From positions 65,399,207-65,463,206 of the forward strand of contig CM024766.1 in assembly GCA_014218235.1 (NCBI GenBank): a stretch of 64,000 bases of DNA, written 5' to 3'. Below the pieces are notes generated by a model that was not told where the DNA came from, ran no database searches, and saw nothing but the letters and a program-made list of their open reading frames with translations. The stretch comes from Colocasia esculenta. Taxonomy: Eukaryota; Streptophyta; Magnoliopsida; Alismatales; Araceae. The position numbers were made by a program, and so were the translations under genes. Below, in pieces: positions 10,356 to 21,850 of this stretch (position 1 is the stretch's first letter; each line of letters opens with the position of its first letter).

Positions 10356-11880
10356 TTGACTGCTCTCATTTCCCAGATTAAACTCAAGTCTATTGATAAA
10401 ATTCTAACCAACGAAGATTGGATCAATGCAATGCAAGATAAATTTTATCAATTTGACATAAATAAAGCATGGGAATTAGTATCCAAATTTAGTGACCAAT
10501 ATGTGATTGGCACTAGTTGGGTGTTCAGAAATAAACTGAATGAAAATAGATAGATTGTTAGAAATAAAGTTAGACTAGTTGTCAAGGGGTACAATTAAGA
10601 GTTTGACATTGACTTTGAAGAATTATATGCCTCTATAGTTAGACTAGAAGTTGTGAGAATTTTTCTTATTTTTACATTATCTTTAAAATTTAAAGTTTAT
10701 CAAATGGATGTAAAAAGTATCTTCTTGAATGGTTACATCAAGGAAAATATTTTTGTGGAACAATCTCTTGGATTTGAAAATGAAAATTATCATGATCATA
10801 TTTTTAAACTCAATAAAGTTCTTTACGGTCTTAAGAAAGCTCCAAGAGCTTGGTATGACCACTTGAGTTCTTTTTTGTTGAATAAAAGATACACAAGAGA
10901 TAATGTAGATCAAATCTTATTTACAAAAATTGTTAATAATCAGATCATTGCTATTCAAATTTATGTTGATGACATAATTTTTTGGTCTATGCAAACTAAA
11001 TTTGAAATGAGTTTGATGGGTGACTTACAATTCTTTTTGGGACTGCAAGTACATCAAACCAATGAAGGGATATTCATAAGTGAAACAAAGTATGTGAAAG
11101 AACTTCTGAAGAGATTTGATTTTCAGCACCTCAAACACTCAAGCACACCAATGACAATAAATGTAATGTTAGAGGAAGATTCATCTGGTAAGTTAGTAGA
11201 TTCAAAAACCTATAGAGGTATGATTGACTCTCTTCTTTACCTCACAACCTCTAGACCAAATATTCAATTTAGTTTGTACATGTGTGTTAGATTTCAAACC
11301 AATCCTAAGGAAAGTCACATGTTAGCTATCAAAAGAATTTTTAAATATCTTGTTGGAACATGTGAACTTGGAAATGGTATCCTGTTGGTTGCAAATTAGA
11401 TTTAATTGCTTACTGTGATGCTGATTATGCTGATTGCAAGCTTGATAGAAAAAGTACTAGTGGCTTGTGTTTATATCTAGTTGGATGACTAATCTCTTGG
11501 GCTTTTAAAAAGTAACATTCAGTAGCTCTATCTACTATAGAGGTTGAATATGTTGTGGCTGGTTGTTGTGGTACTCAAGTTCTTTAGGTGAAACACCAGC
11601 TCCTACACTATAATCATAAATTGGATTGTATTCTTATTGTATATGATAATACTAGTGCAATCAACTTGTCTAAAAACTCAATTTAATATTCACGAACAAA
11701 ACACATTGAAATAAGAAACAATTTTTAAGGGATGATGTTGCTAAGAAATTATTTGAGCTTCAATTAAAACTGAAAAGCAAATTGTAGATATTTTCACGAA
11801 ATATCTTTTAGAAAATAATTTTTCATCATTACGAAGAGAGCTTGGTTTGTGTAAATTTTCACATCTTTGATATTTTCAAT
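10356..11880 (+). pseudogene. Copia (Sirevirus-like) RT-RNase H relic, element C
   Basis: Plus-strand remains of pol. Reverse transcriptase is recognisable from NEDWINAMQDKFYQF, VYQMDVKSIFLNGYI, YGLKKAPRAWYDHL and the catalytic YVDDIIF (about 10960). RNase H follows with CDADYADCKLDRKSTSG and ALSTIEVEYV (about 11415-11560). A stop at 10551 and several later stops and shifts break the frame. Gag, protease and integrase are absent, so the element is truncated at its 5' end near 10356. The RNase H pattern is that of Sireviruses, as in element E. Its 3' LTR, heavily split, runs from 13541 to 40600. Confidence 0.9.
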
Positions 11881-12170
11881 CTCCTTTTTGCAAATAAAAA
11901 TCCTTTTTGTTTTTGCTAATAAATTATTGCTTCTCACATTGCATTGGTATTTTGGGTATATCAATTGTTGAGGGGGAGCTACATGAAAGGGAGAGTCATT
12001 GTCAATTCTTCACTCACTTTCCTCGTCACTACTTGTCTATCTTGAACCCCAACAATCAGAAGTTTTGAGTCCTTGTACTATTTTTATATGAGAGACTTAA
12101 GACAATCAAATTAAACTAATTGTGCGTCTAGTTTAATTTCAAAGATTCACTTTCATATCAAGGTTGTGCC
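11881..12170 (+). other. 3' non-coding part of element C
   Basis: Follows RNase H. Contains a polypurine-like GAGGGGGAGC site at about 11970. No ORF of note. Confidence 0.5.
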
Positions 12171-12577
12171 TAGGGCTGTACAAAATATGGTCCAAACCGA
12201 ACTGAACCGGCCGGTTCGGTTCGGTTTCATGGGCTGGGTGGTTCGGTTCGATTTTTGGCTTGGAAACCGAAATGAACCGAATACCTATATATAATTATAT
12301 AAATAATAGAATTAAACAAAAAAAAGAAGGTAGCGCTGGCGGTCGCGAGTTTCGAACTCGCGACCGCCAAAAAAAGCCCCCTTTTAACAGGTTTTTGCCA
12401 AAAATGCCATAAAAATGCCAAAAATTCCATAAAAAATATTAAAAATGCCAGAAATGTCATATTTTCGTTTGAACCGAACCGAACCGGTTCGGTTCGGTTC
12501 AGTTCAAACACTAAGTTCGATTCGGTTTCTCCAAAAAATGGGAGAAACTAAACCGAACCGAACCGTGAACACCCTTA
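12171..12577. mobile_element. hAT-type MITE 3 (CGGTTCGG family) with T-arm-like hairpin
   Basis: A 407-bp element with exact 8-bp target duplications GTTGTGCC (12163-12170 and 12578-12585). The ends are inverted: TAGGGCTGTACA and, reversed, TAAGGGTGTTCA. Sub-terminal regions are runs of CCGAA/TTCGG units in opposite orientation. The interior has a perfect 12-bp stem GGCGGTCGCGAG with a 7-nt loop TTTCGAA at 12338-12368, preceded by a TAGCGC box. No ORF; it needs a transposase from elsewhere. Related copy at 54956-55312. Confidence 0.9.
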
Positions 12578-12585
12578 GTTGTGCC

Positions 12586-13540
12586 ATTTTAATGCTGAAT
12601 GTCTTTAAAATGACTTGCAAAACATTTGTAAGCACATGAGTGGCTTTAATATTTAACATGTGTATGTTTAAGTTTCATTTTCACCACATATTAAGAATAA
12701 TATCTCTACATTCGTAGCTAGCTATGATTTTTCTGGTCAAAGAAAATATAATCCTACACAACATCAAAAGAAAATGATCAACAATCTAGAAAGATACAAA
12801 CAAAGCAATGCAAATTCTTGTACCACTGAGTAACCGGGCCATCTCACCTAACAAGTGGTTTGTCTCGCGTCAAAAAATGGAAAATAAAATTTTCAACTCT
12901 ATGTAAGATAATAAAAGTTAAACCACTGGGTAATCATGGGGTCTTGCATCTGGTAAATGTGATCTCCTGTACTGAAAAGTGAGATTCAACTAATTTATTA
13001 TTGTATTTATTTTCTAGTAAAAATGAAAAGAATTCCAAATAGACAGGACAAAAAAGTACAAGATCTGCATAAAGTTCATGAATACTGAGTTTAGACCTAT
13101 TATTCTATATTGTGTTAAATATAAAGTTGATGATCTCCTTGTTAAACAATTTTGCTACCTCATATAGGTCACTTTGACTCACATTTGCATCATTATTTTA
13201 ACTACATTTAGATCGTTATATCTTGCTATACTTTGTGTTGAGTGTGTCTTTGTGATTAAACTTTACTGCATAATCGCAAAACACAATAATTTATCTCATA
13301 TGTCAATATCACTTTGACTTACTCATTTTGATTATTCCTGAACATTCATTTCCACAATTTCTTTCCTTGATCTACTACCATTTTTATTTCACGTCCATCT
13401 TTTTGATGCTATCAAAGGGGGAGAAAAAGCATGAGCTTATGGGTTTATGGGGGAGTAAAAGAATGATTTTTTAGGAGAGAACGAATGAGGAGAAAAAGTA
13501 TGAGCTTTTATTTTGTCATCATCAAAAAGGGGGAGAATAT
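12586..13540 (+). other. 3' non-coding region of element C with repeated polypurine tracts
   Basis: No ORF. CAAAGGGGGAGAAAAAG (about 13415) and CAAAAAGGGGGAGAATAT (about 13523-13540) are polypurine tracts; the second abuts the 3' LTR. Several polypurine tracts before the 3' LTR are known in Sireviruses. Repeats of AAAAAGTATGAGCTT lie between them. Confidence 0.6.
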
Positions 13541-14370
13541 TGTGTTGAGGGTGTATTTGATATTTAGATGATTATTTTAATGATGCTAAAAGACATTATT
13601 CATACTTTGATTTTGATGATGACATAGTATACATACTATAATGATGACTAAACACCATGTTTTTGATACTTCATATTTCATATTTTGATGATATGACATG
13701 TTTTGATAGTTCACACTTCATATATACAGGTTTATATAAATTTATCATAGTTGTGTCAACACACATTGCAAATCAGGTCGACACACAGTAAGTGAGCTTA
13801 TGAAGAACAAAGTTCCAATTGTGTCGACACAAATTGTCCATCAGGTTGACACACAGAGTCTGTCCAGTGAACTCATGATCAAGAACAAAGTCTCAGTTAT
13901 GTCGACACAAGCAGTCAATCAAGTCGACACATAGTACTCATCCAGTAAGCTATATTTGAAGAAAAACACAGGAGGTTGACACAAGTTGTCAATCAGGTCG
14001 ACACATGTGTCCTCCCAGTAAGCTGGGAGTGATACTTAGTCAGTTGCATCGACACACATGCAAACATGCATCGATGCACCTCAGGTGAAAATTCAGAAAT
14101 GAAAAAGGATCTGACTTCCAAAGGGTATGACTTATCCCTGGGATTATGGGAGACTCTCTTATTATCAAAATACCATTTTCATCCAAGTGGCAATAAGAAG
14201 AAGGACTTTTGGACATGTGGCAACCTTGGGTGAACCCTAGGTTTCTATGCACATATCTCCCATGTACAAGGGATTGCACTGAGGCTATAAAAAGCCTTCT
14301 GTGTCATCTGGAGCAGCCATCCATCACAGAGAACGTGGGGATCAAGGTGAGCATAGAGAGAAAGTGTTAG
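13541..14370 (+). repeat. Element C 3' LTR, first fragment (U3 and start of R)
   Basis: Starts TGTGTTGAGGGTG directly after a polypurine tract. At about 13750-14085 there are five roughly 70-75-bp units, each with paired GTCGACACA/TGTCGAC-type boxes separated by TTGTCCATCAGG-like spacers. A TATA box lies at 14286-14294. Chromovirus A is inserted at 14370/14371. The LTR continues at 33892 and, after the LINE, at 40140-40600. Confidence 0.8.
14286..14294 (+). promoter_or_regulatory. TATA box of element C LTR
   Basis: TATAAAAAG in GAGGCTATAAAAAGCC, downstream of the GTCGAC array and about 80 bp before the insertion point of chromovirus A. Transcription from it would now run into A. Confidence 0.7.
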
Positions 14371-14675
14371 TGTAATGACCTCGGCGCCCGGACCCTTGGC
14401 TCCCACCAAGAATCCGAACATTGGGACCGCCGCCCACGGATCCAGAGACCCAGAAGGGCTAACGGATCGGTCTAACAAGATATGTAATAGAGATAAATAA
14501 CAACAAACATACTAAACTGCACCATAAGTGAACAAAAGTGTCCAACACTAGATAACAGTCTAGTACGGTCCCAAAGTAAATAAAGTACAAGTGCTGAAAT
14601 AAACGGGAAAGAATACGTCCCTTAGGGGCATACCCCGATGGTGAAGTACAACTACTGGGAGAACACTACCACTAG
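14371..14675 (-). repeat. Chromovirus A 3' LTR, part 1
   Basis: Aligns with 31426-31735 (AATCCGAACATTG, GATCGGTCTAACAAGATAT, CAGTCTAGTA shared). Broken at ACTAG (14671-14675), the target site of element B. Continues at 24164. Confidence 0.95.
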
Positions 14676-16980
14676 TGTGACGGAACGCCTCGGTCAAGCC
14701 TGTTAAACTAATAACGTACTTGATCCGAGTCCGCCTCCCGCGAACGGGCCGAAGCCTCGCAAGGGATACCAAACCACAGTCCGTGTAAACATAAAGGAAC
14801 ACACCACATTTCATATATAATTTTCACAATTTACATAGCCACAATCCATTAAAACTGAAAAGGTGTACAAAAGTCTGGGGCATACCCCGAGGTACAACAA
14901 AAGAAAGTAAACAACTACAAAACTACAAGGCTACACTGCTGAAGTACTACTCTGCTGGAGCTATTCTGCTGGAGGTACTGACCCTGCACCGCTACGACGC
15001 GGCCCAGAACTGGACGTCGGACGGGAAACGTCCTCCTCGCCCTCACCTGTGGGGGTAGGGGTGAGCCTCTCTAGTCACTGGCTCAGTAGGGAACTCCCCC
15101 AAAGCCGAACAAACCACAAACCACAGGTACAAAACAGTAAACAGTACCAACAACATATAGAACAATTAAGCAGGTAAGTAAAGCTGTAAAAGTACTCACC
15201 GTCTGTCGACTACGAGAAACAACTGTAGTAACTAAACGGCAAACCCAAACAGGTGTACAAGCCAAAGTAGAGACAGCCAGCATGAGCCACGTAAACTGGT
15301 TCGCGACACCAGAAACTGACTCGGACAACTAACACAGGTCCACCTCTCAGTCTCGCAGCCACGGACGAAAGGTCCAGCTGCCGCTCCACGTAAAAAGGTC
15401 AAACAACTGTGGAGACCAACTAAAACACCACAACCTGCAAACCACACGGTCACAGGCCCATGCCTGGCACCTCCAGAGACCCTGGCCTGGGCTCGCTAGA
15501 GTGAGGCACTGGTAAAAGGACTAGCTGGGGTCCAGTACGTCTACTGGTGTCCGTACCCCCAACTACGAGCGCTACAAGTGACTAAAAACAACCACAACTG
15601 TCACTGTCCCACTGTCGTCTTTCCCTCAGCCGGACGTACAACTCTAACACAAGAGTGAGGGTGTCCAGGTCAGACGACACAGACCTCGACGGTACAACAC
15701 AAGTACCGGGACAAAGCCCCGAGCTAACAGCCTGGCTCACAAAGAACCTGGGGCACCCAACTGGAGAGGTAACCACGGTAGGCGTCGTACTACTCGTCAC
15801 GTACACAAAACCACGTGCACGTCACACACAAACCACGTGAAACCTCACGTAAACCACAAGTAACCACTGGTCCACTACACGTGAACCCAACTGACTCGCG
15901 TACACAACGCGCAGTCACCGAAGTAAACAATTAACATCATACCTTGTATGCTAAACACGTAAACCAAGTGCACTCAGTGCACCTCATACGTTAACACCCA
16001 CGCATTAACGATAAAACACCATAAATAGCCATTTCTGTTCATGTAGGAGTAGGCGGCCACATCGATTGCCGCTTACAGGAAGTAGACGGCAAGGTCCCTG
16101 GCCGTCAACCTCCTGGCTGAAGATCTTGGCGGCAAACGATGTTGACGCCAAGTTCCCCGGCCTTAAACCCTGCAGAAACCCTAATCCGGTCCTGCTAGTT
16201 CTCTAGCAGTTCTAATTACTGGAAAACATGCAAATGCATACCCTCTAGCATGACAGAACCCAATGCAACCCGTTTAAACATGATTCGAACAATAAACTAC
16301 TCAAACCACCCATTATCCCATATGGTGCAACTTTATCCAAACATGGATTATCATGCGGATTTAAGTAATTATGATGTGTTTTAACATTTCTACGGAGCTA
16401 CCAGGGTTCGTCCCCTACCTCAGAACGCGTTAGAATCTCCCGCAACCCCCCGGTTTACGCCGAGCCCTCCGCGAGCTCCCACGCGAATTGCACCACGCCG
16501 CGACGTTTCCTCGCGCAATTCGGCGACGCCGCGCGTCCCACGATCGACCAGCCACTCCTCGATACCTGTTAAAACCTTCAAAAACACCAGGGCGCGAAGC
16601 TGGGGCAAGAGGGAGAGAGGGTGAGCTGAGAGAGCTGCCCTCGGGTGAACATATAACCTGTTGAACTGACAGGTTGGCGTCAACCCCCTTGTCGCCCACA
16701 TGCACCGCCAGACTAAACGTCCACAAAAGCTGACGCCAAGTTCAAGAAGTCAACGTCCATGAACCTGGACGCCAACAGTCAACGACCACCCCTTGGCCGC
16801 CAACTCAGACAGAACAGCAGCAGGTCCTATTCCAATTCAGGACCTACCTTGCTCTTCACCTGCTCAAGCCACGCAATCACACCATACATTCCACACACCC
16901 AACTCACACTGGCCTCACAACGGCCGCCACAACCACAATGCACATGATCCGCATGGATCCGAAAAGCACGCGACGTTACA
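14676..16980 (-). repeat. Chromovirus B 3' LTR
   Basis: 2305 bp, nearly identical to 21851-24158. Contains a TATA box near 14812-14823, a cluster of ACGT/CACGTG boxes (about 15795-15885), and many TTGACGCC/GGCGTCAA boxes in both orientations (about 16070-16160 and 16670-16800). Confidence 0.95.
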
Positions 16981-17000
16981 TTACTATCATCTAAAAAGAA

Positions 17001-17018
17001 AATTTCGACCTCGAAATT
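17001..17018 (-). repeat. Inverted repeat next to polypurine tract of B
   Basis: AATTTCGACCTCGAAATT, 8-bp inverted arms, 20 bp from the 3' LTR. Element A has the decayed equivalent AATTTCATCCTCGAAATT at 26435-26452. The 21-bp ACTATCATCTAAAAAGAAAA-type block next to it (16983-17003) is repeated at 17069-17089. Confidence 0.7.
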
Positions 17019-17097
17019 CATAACACAATACAAAGTCAAACGATTTAAACATACACAACTTTACAAGCACTATCATCTAAAAAGAAAATACACAAAC

Positions 17098-20000
17098 TTA
17101 TACAAACAGATAGGGATACCCTTTAGCCATTTCAGCGGCCAACTCCCAGGTATCCTCACCACCCAACGTATTTTCCCATCTTACCTTAACCAACTCAATT
17201 TCTTTATTTCTTAGCTTCTTCATCTTTCGATCTGTGATCTGCACCGGATATTCTGGCATTGTCATGTCCGGCCTCAGGTCACCACCTTGATATCTAATTA
17301 TCTGAGCTGGATCTTCAATGCATTTCCTTAACATGGAGACATGGAAAATATCATGCACATCTGCAAAATCAGCTGGCAAATCCAGTCTATAAGCCACTTC
17401 CCCAATTCTTTCAATTACCTGGAAAGGTCCCACATACCTTGGACTCAGCTTTCCAGATTTACCAAACCTCATTATACCTTTACTTGGGGAAACTCTTAGG
17501 AAAACAAAATCTCCCACCTCAAATTGAAGTGGTCTTCTCCGCACATCTGCATAACTTTTCTGCCTACTTTGAGCTGCCTGCAATTTTTCTTTAATAAGCT
17601 TTACTACTTCAGTGGTCTGCTGAATTAATTCAGGACCCACTAATTGCCTTTCTCCCACTTCATGCCAGTTCAATGGAGTTCTACATGGCCTTCCATACAA
17701 AGCTTCATACGGTGCCATCCCAAGACTGGTATGATAACTATTATTGTAGGCAAACTCAACCATTCCCAAATGATGCTCCCAACTGCCTCCCCAAACTAAA
17801 CAACAAGCTCGCAACATATCTTCAATTGTCTGAATGGTCCTCTCTGTCTGACCATCTGTCTGGGGATGATAAGCGGAGCTATATCTCAATTCAGAACCCA
17901 TCACCTTTTGCAAACTTCTCCAAAAACCAGAAGTAAATCTTGGATCCCTGTCAGACACAATTGTCTTCGGAATACCATACAGTGGAACAATTTTTTCAAC
18001 ATAAATATTTGCCAATCTGTCCACTGTCCAAGACATACTTACTGCCACTAATCTGCAAACTTTGGTCAATCTGTCAACAAATACCCATATTCCATTATGC
18101 CCAGAACTTGTTCTTGGTAAACCTGCCACAAAATCCATTGCAATATCATCCCACTTCCACTGTGGAATAGGCAACGGTTGCAATAGACCTCCCGGTTTCT
18201 GATGCTCTGCTTTAATTTGCTGACAGATAGCACACCTTGCCACAAATTCTGCTATTTCTTTCTTCATATGAGGCCACCAAAAATGCTTTTTTAAATCATG
18301 GTACATTTTAGTACTACCCGGATGAATAGTGTACCTTGATTTATGAGCCTCTTCTAGAACTCGCTGCTTCACCTCTCTTTCTGCAGGAACAAACAACCTG
18401 CCTCGAAGCCTGACCACACAATTATCGTCAATAGAAACTCCTTCCATTTTCACAATTTCAGGTAAACCTGCATCTGCTCTTTGAGCCTCAATAATCTGCC
18501 AATATAAAGATGGCTCTACAGCACTAGCAGCTAGAATTGCCCGACGCTGACTGCTGGGCACATACAAAGAATTCTCTGCTACCTCTTCATATAATTTCCA
18601 TTCCTTAATCATCATTAAGTTCATATATGCCTTTCTGCTCAAGGCATCGGCCACAACATTGGCCTTACCCGGATGGTAAGCCAAACTAAAATCATAATCC
18701 TTTAAATATTCAACCCATTTGCGCTGGCGAAGATTCAAATCTTTCTGCGAGAAGATATACTTCAAGCTTTTATGATCTGTAAAAATCTCAAATCTTTCGC
18801 CATACAGATAATGCCTCCACATTTTCAAAGCAAATACAACTGCAGCTAATTCCAAATCATGAGTGGGGTAATTCTCCTCTGCTGGCTTCAATTGCCTAGA
18901 CGCATAGGCTATCACTTTACCATGCTGCATAAGCACTGCTCCAAGACCTCTCCTTGAAGCATCAGTATACAGCACAAAACCACCACTTCCTGCCGGCAAT
19001 GTCAATATAGGAGCTGATGTGAGTCTTTTCTTCAATTCCATGAAACTTCTTTGACATTCACCGGACCACACAAAAGGCACACCCTTTCTGGTCAGTCTAG
19101 TCATAGGTGCTGCGATCTTAGAAAAATCTTGAATAAAGCGCCTATAATAACCTGCCAACCCCAGAAAACTTCTAATCTCGGTTATTGACTTAGGCACTTC
19201 CCACCTCGACACAGCTTCCACTTTACTTGGGTCTACAGCTACTCCTTTAGCAGAAATAACATGACCCAAAAACTGAATTTCCTTTAACCAAAATTCACAC
19301 TTACTGAATTTAGCAAACAACTGGTTATCTCTTAACAATTGCAAAGTAAACCTCAAATGAGCTGCATGCTCCTCCTCAGATGCTGAATAAATTAGAATAT
19401 CATCAATAAAGACCACAATAAATTGATCTAAATACGGATGAAATATTCTATTCATCAGATCCATAAAACCTGCAGGAGCATTAGTCAACCCAAAAGGCAT
19501 TACCACAAACTCATAGTGACCATATCTGGTTCTGAATGCTGTTTTATCTATATCTTCTTCTCTGATTCTCAGCTGATGGTACCCAGACCTCAAATCAATT
19601 TTGGAAAACACTTTTGCTGATTGCAACTGATCAAATAAATCATCTATTCTTGGTAATGGGTACTTATTCTTGATGGTCACATCATTCAACTTTCTATAAT
19701 CTATACACATCCGGAAACTTCCATCTTTCTTTTTCACAAATAAAACCGGCGCTCCCCACGGGGAATGACTCGGTCTAATAAACCCTTTTTGCAACAATTC
19801 TTCTAATTGCTTTTTCAACTCTTTGAGTTCTGCTGGTGCCATCCGATATGGGGCTTTAGAGATCGGCATAGTACCCGACAGCAACTCAATAGTAAAATCC
19901 ACCTCTCTATGTGGAGCTACACCAGGCAAATCTTCCGGAAAGACATCAGCAAATTCCCTAACCACGGGAACTGCTTCCATTGGCTGACTGGCTTCTACCA

Positions 20001-21591
20001 AACTTACTGAGGCTAAATAGGCCACACACCCATCATTTATCAACTTTCTAGCTTTAATTGCAGAAATTAGAAACTTTGAGGTATAAAAATGCATACCTTG
20101 ATATTCAAACTCTGCACCATTAGGATGATAAAACCTGATCCTTTTCTTTCTGCAATCTAGCATTGCTCCATACATCTCTAGCCAGTCCATACCCAGAATA
20201 ATATCATAATCTGACAATTGCAGGGCATACAACCGACCCGGCATTTGGTTCCCTTCAATCATAACAGGAGCTTCATCTATGTAGCTCGAAGTGAGTAAGA
20301 ACTCACCTGAAGGAACCTCTACCACTAACTCACAAGACTTCTCTTCTAATGGATGAGCTATGCAATCCAGAAATTCTTCGGAAATAAAAGAATGAGAGGC
20401 ACCCGAATCAAATAAGACTCTTGCTGAATATTCATAAAGAGGTAAAGTACCTTCTATCATATTTGATGCCTCTGCCTGGGCTCGGGTGATAGCCATAACC
20501 CGGCCTCTCCCCTGCTGCTGCGGTGCTCCTCTGCCACGACCTGCCTGTGGCTGTTGAAACTGCTGAGGCTGCTGCTGCTGCACACCTCTGCCATACCCAT
20601 ATTCTCTTGCATACGGACAATTGCGGATCAAATGTCCCGGCTGATTACAATTATAACATCGGTATCCTGGAGGAACTATAGGCTGCCTGGCTGTACTTTG
20701 CTGCGACTCCTCCACCTCAGGCCTACCACGGCCTTGCTGATACTGCGGACGACCTCCCCATCCTTTTCCTTTTCCTTTAAGTGCTTGCTTTAATTTCTGT
20801 CCCCACTTCCCAAAGCCCGATGAAGAAGGTCCTGCTGGTGCCTTGCCCTTGCTTGCACCCATTGACTGCTGCGGTAACCGGAAACTACCAGAACCTGACT
20901 CACCTGCCTGACGAGTCCGGATAGACCTCTCTAAAATAGCTGCCCTTTGCGCTGCCTCTTCCACTGTCTTGCACATGAGAGGAACTATCACATTCTGCAA
21001 TTCCACTCTCAATCCTCTAATAAAATACTCAACCATCATGTTATTATTAGAAACAACATAAGGTGCATAACGGCTGAGTGCCATGAATCTCATCTGATAC
21101 TCTAGAACCGAAGAGTTACCTTGCTGAAGAGTCCGGAATTGCTCTCTTTTTACCTGCTGTACTTGGATCGGAAAGAATGTATCATTAAATACCTCGAGAA
21201 ACTCCGACCAAGTGATAGCTTCTTCTCTTCTACCTGCGAAGGTGGTCTGCATCTTCAATCGCCACCATTCTAAAGCAAAACCTCTCAACTGATAAGCAGC
21301 CAATACGACTCTGTCTGCTTCAGGACACCGCATAGTCGCAAAAACTCTCTCAATTTCATGAATCCAGTGCTCAGCTGTATCTAGATTCGGCCCTCCTGAA
21401 TAAGTAGACGGCTGCAATCTCAGAAATTTCTCCACCTGTATCACTGGTTCTTCAACTAATTGCACTGGCGGTGGTGGTAGCACAGGTGCTACAAAAGGTA
21501 CCTCCACCCTCGGCGGAACTGGAGCAACATGTACTGCCTCTCCTTCCCCAGGTGGCACTGCAACTGGTGGTATAGGCGCCTGCTGATCCAT
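17098..21591 (-). CDS. Chromovirus B Gag-Pol polyprotein
   Basis: A single 1497-codon ORF, ATG at 21591 and TAA at 17098. In order (rough residues): Gag domain (about 55-230, LRLQPSTYSGG); basic stretch and CCHC zinc knuckle CYNCNQPGHLIRNC (about 310); aspartic protease LFDSGASHSF (about 392); reverse transcriptase with FIDD catalytic motif (about 729); RNase H beginning YTDAS (about 875); integrase with H2C2 finger (about 1090-1130), catalytic region with DRDP (about 1214) and QTDGQTERT (about 1247); C-terminal chromodomain-like segment (about 1447-1497). The order PR-RT-RH-INT-chromodomain places it among chromoviruses, Tekay/Del type. Chromodomains guide integration to heterochromatin. One oddity: NAPAGFM in RT, where the relative A has NAPAAFM. 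It starts 259 bp inside the 5' LTR edge. Confidence 0.97.
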   Translation of the reverse strand: MDQQAPIPPVAVPPGEGEAVHVAPVPPRVEVPFVAPVLPPPPVQLVEEPVIQVEKFLRLQPSTYSGGPNLDTAEHWIHEIERVFATMRCPEADRVVLAAYQLRGFALEWWRLKMQTTFAGRREEAITWSEFLEVFNDTFFPIQVQQVKREQFRTLQQGNSSVLEYQMRFMALSRYAPYVVSNNNMMVEYFIRGLRVELQNVIVPLMCKTVEEAAQRAAILERSIRTRQAGESGSGSFRLPQQSMGASKGKAPAGPSSSGFGKWGQKLKQALKGKGKGWGGRPQYQQGRGRPEVEESQQSTARQPIVPPGYRCYNCNQPGHLIRNCPYAREYGYGRGVQQQQPQQFQQPQAGRGRGAPQQQGRGRVMAITRAQAEASNMIEGTLPLYEYSARVLFDSGASHSFISEEFLDCIAHPLEEKSCELVVEVPSGEFLLTSSYIDEAPVMIEGNQMPGRLYALQLSDYDIILGMDWLEMYGAMLDCRKKRIRFYHPNGAEFEYQGMHFYTSKFLISAIKARKLINDGCVAYLASVSLVEASQPMEAVPVVREFADVFPEDLPGVAPHREVDFTIELLSGTMPISKAPYRMAPAELKELKKQLEELLQKGFIRPSHSPWGAPVLFVKKKDGSFRMCIDYRKLNDVTIKNKYPLPRIDDLFDQLQSAKVFSKIDLRSGYHQLRIREEDIDKTAFRTRYGHYEFVVMPFGLTNAPAGFMDLMNRIFHPYLDQFIVVFIDDILIYSASEEEHAAHLRFTLQLLRDNQLFAKFSKCEFWLKEIQFLGHVISAKGVAVDPSKVEAVSRWEVPKSITEIRSFLGLAGYYRRFIQDFSKIAAPMTRLTRKGVPFVWSGECQRSFMELKKRLTSAPILTLPAGSGGFVLYTDASRRGLGAVLMQHGKVIAYASRQLKPAEENYPTHDLELAAVVFALKMWRHYLYGERFEIFTDHKSLKYIFSQKDLNLRQRKWVEYLKDYDFSLAYHPGKANVVADALSRKAYMNLMMIKEWKLYEEVAENSLYVPSSQRRAILAASAVEPSLYWQIIEAQRADAGLPEIVKMEGVSIDDNCVVRLRGRLFVPAEREVKQRVLEEAHKSRYTIHPGSTKMYHDLKKHFWWPHMKKEIAEFVARCAICQQIKAEHQKPGGLLQPLPIPQWKWDDIAMDFVAGLPRTSSGHNGIWVFVDRLTKVCRLVAVSMSWTVDRLANIYVEKIVPLYGIPKTIVSDRDPRFTSGFWRSLQKVMGSELRYSSAYHPQTDGQTERTIQTIEDMLRACCLVWGGSWEHHLGMVEFAYNNSYHTSLGMAPYEALYGRPCRTPLNWHEVGERQLVGPELIQQTTEVVKLIKEKLQAAQSRQKSYADVRRRPLQFEVGDFVFLRVSPSKGIMRFGKSGKLSPRYVGPFQVIERIGEVAYRLDLPADFADVHDIFHVSMLRKCIEDPAQIIRYQGGDLRPDMTMPEYPVQITDRKMKKLRNKEIELVKVRWENTLGGEDTWELAAEMAKGYPYLFV

Positions 21592-21836
21592 TCTCGCTCA
21601 AATATCCGTGAGGCTCTCCCAGATTCTCTCAATCATACGCTGGGTATTTTCCTCCGGATCATCTCCTCCACCACCCCAATCTCTCCTATCAGCCATTCCA
21701 GAAATTCTACATGCACAAAACACCAGGCAAAAATCAAAACCACAAATTATCGAAAATCAGGGTCTCTACCAGCAGTGTATAATGACCAAAATAAGGCTAT
21801 GTATTCTTCCAGTTCCCTTATATTAACACGGACCTT

Positions 21837-21848
21837 GCTCTGATACCA
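21837..21848 (-). other. Primer binding site, element B
   Basis: TGGTATCAGAGC on the minus strand, complementary to the 3' end of initiator tRNA-Met, two bases inside the 5' LTR. Confidence 0.9.
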
Positions 21849-21850
21849 AC

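Noticed and set aside
15083..16726. Small ORFs in the LTRs of A and B that recur in both copies
   Set aside because: They recur only because LTRs are duplicated; no start context, domain or homology, and they overlap U3 features.
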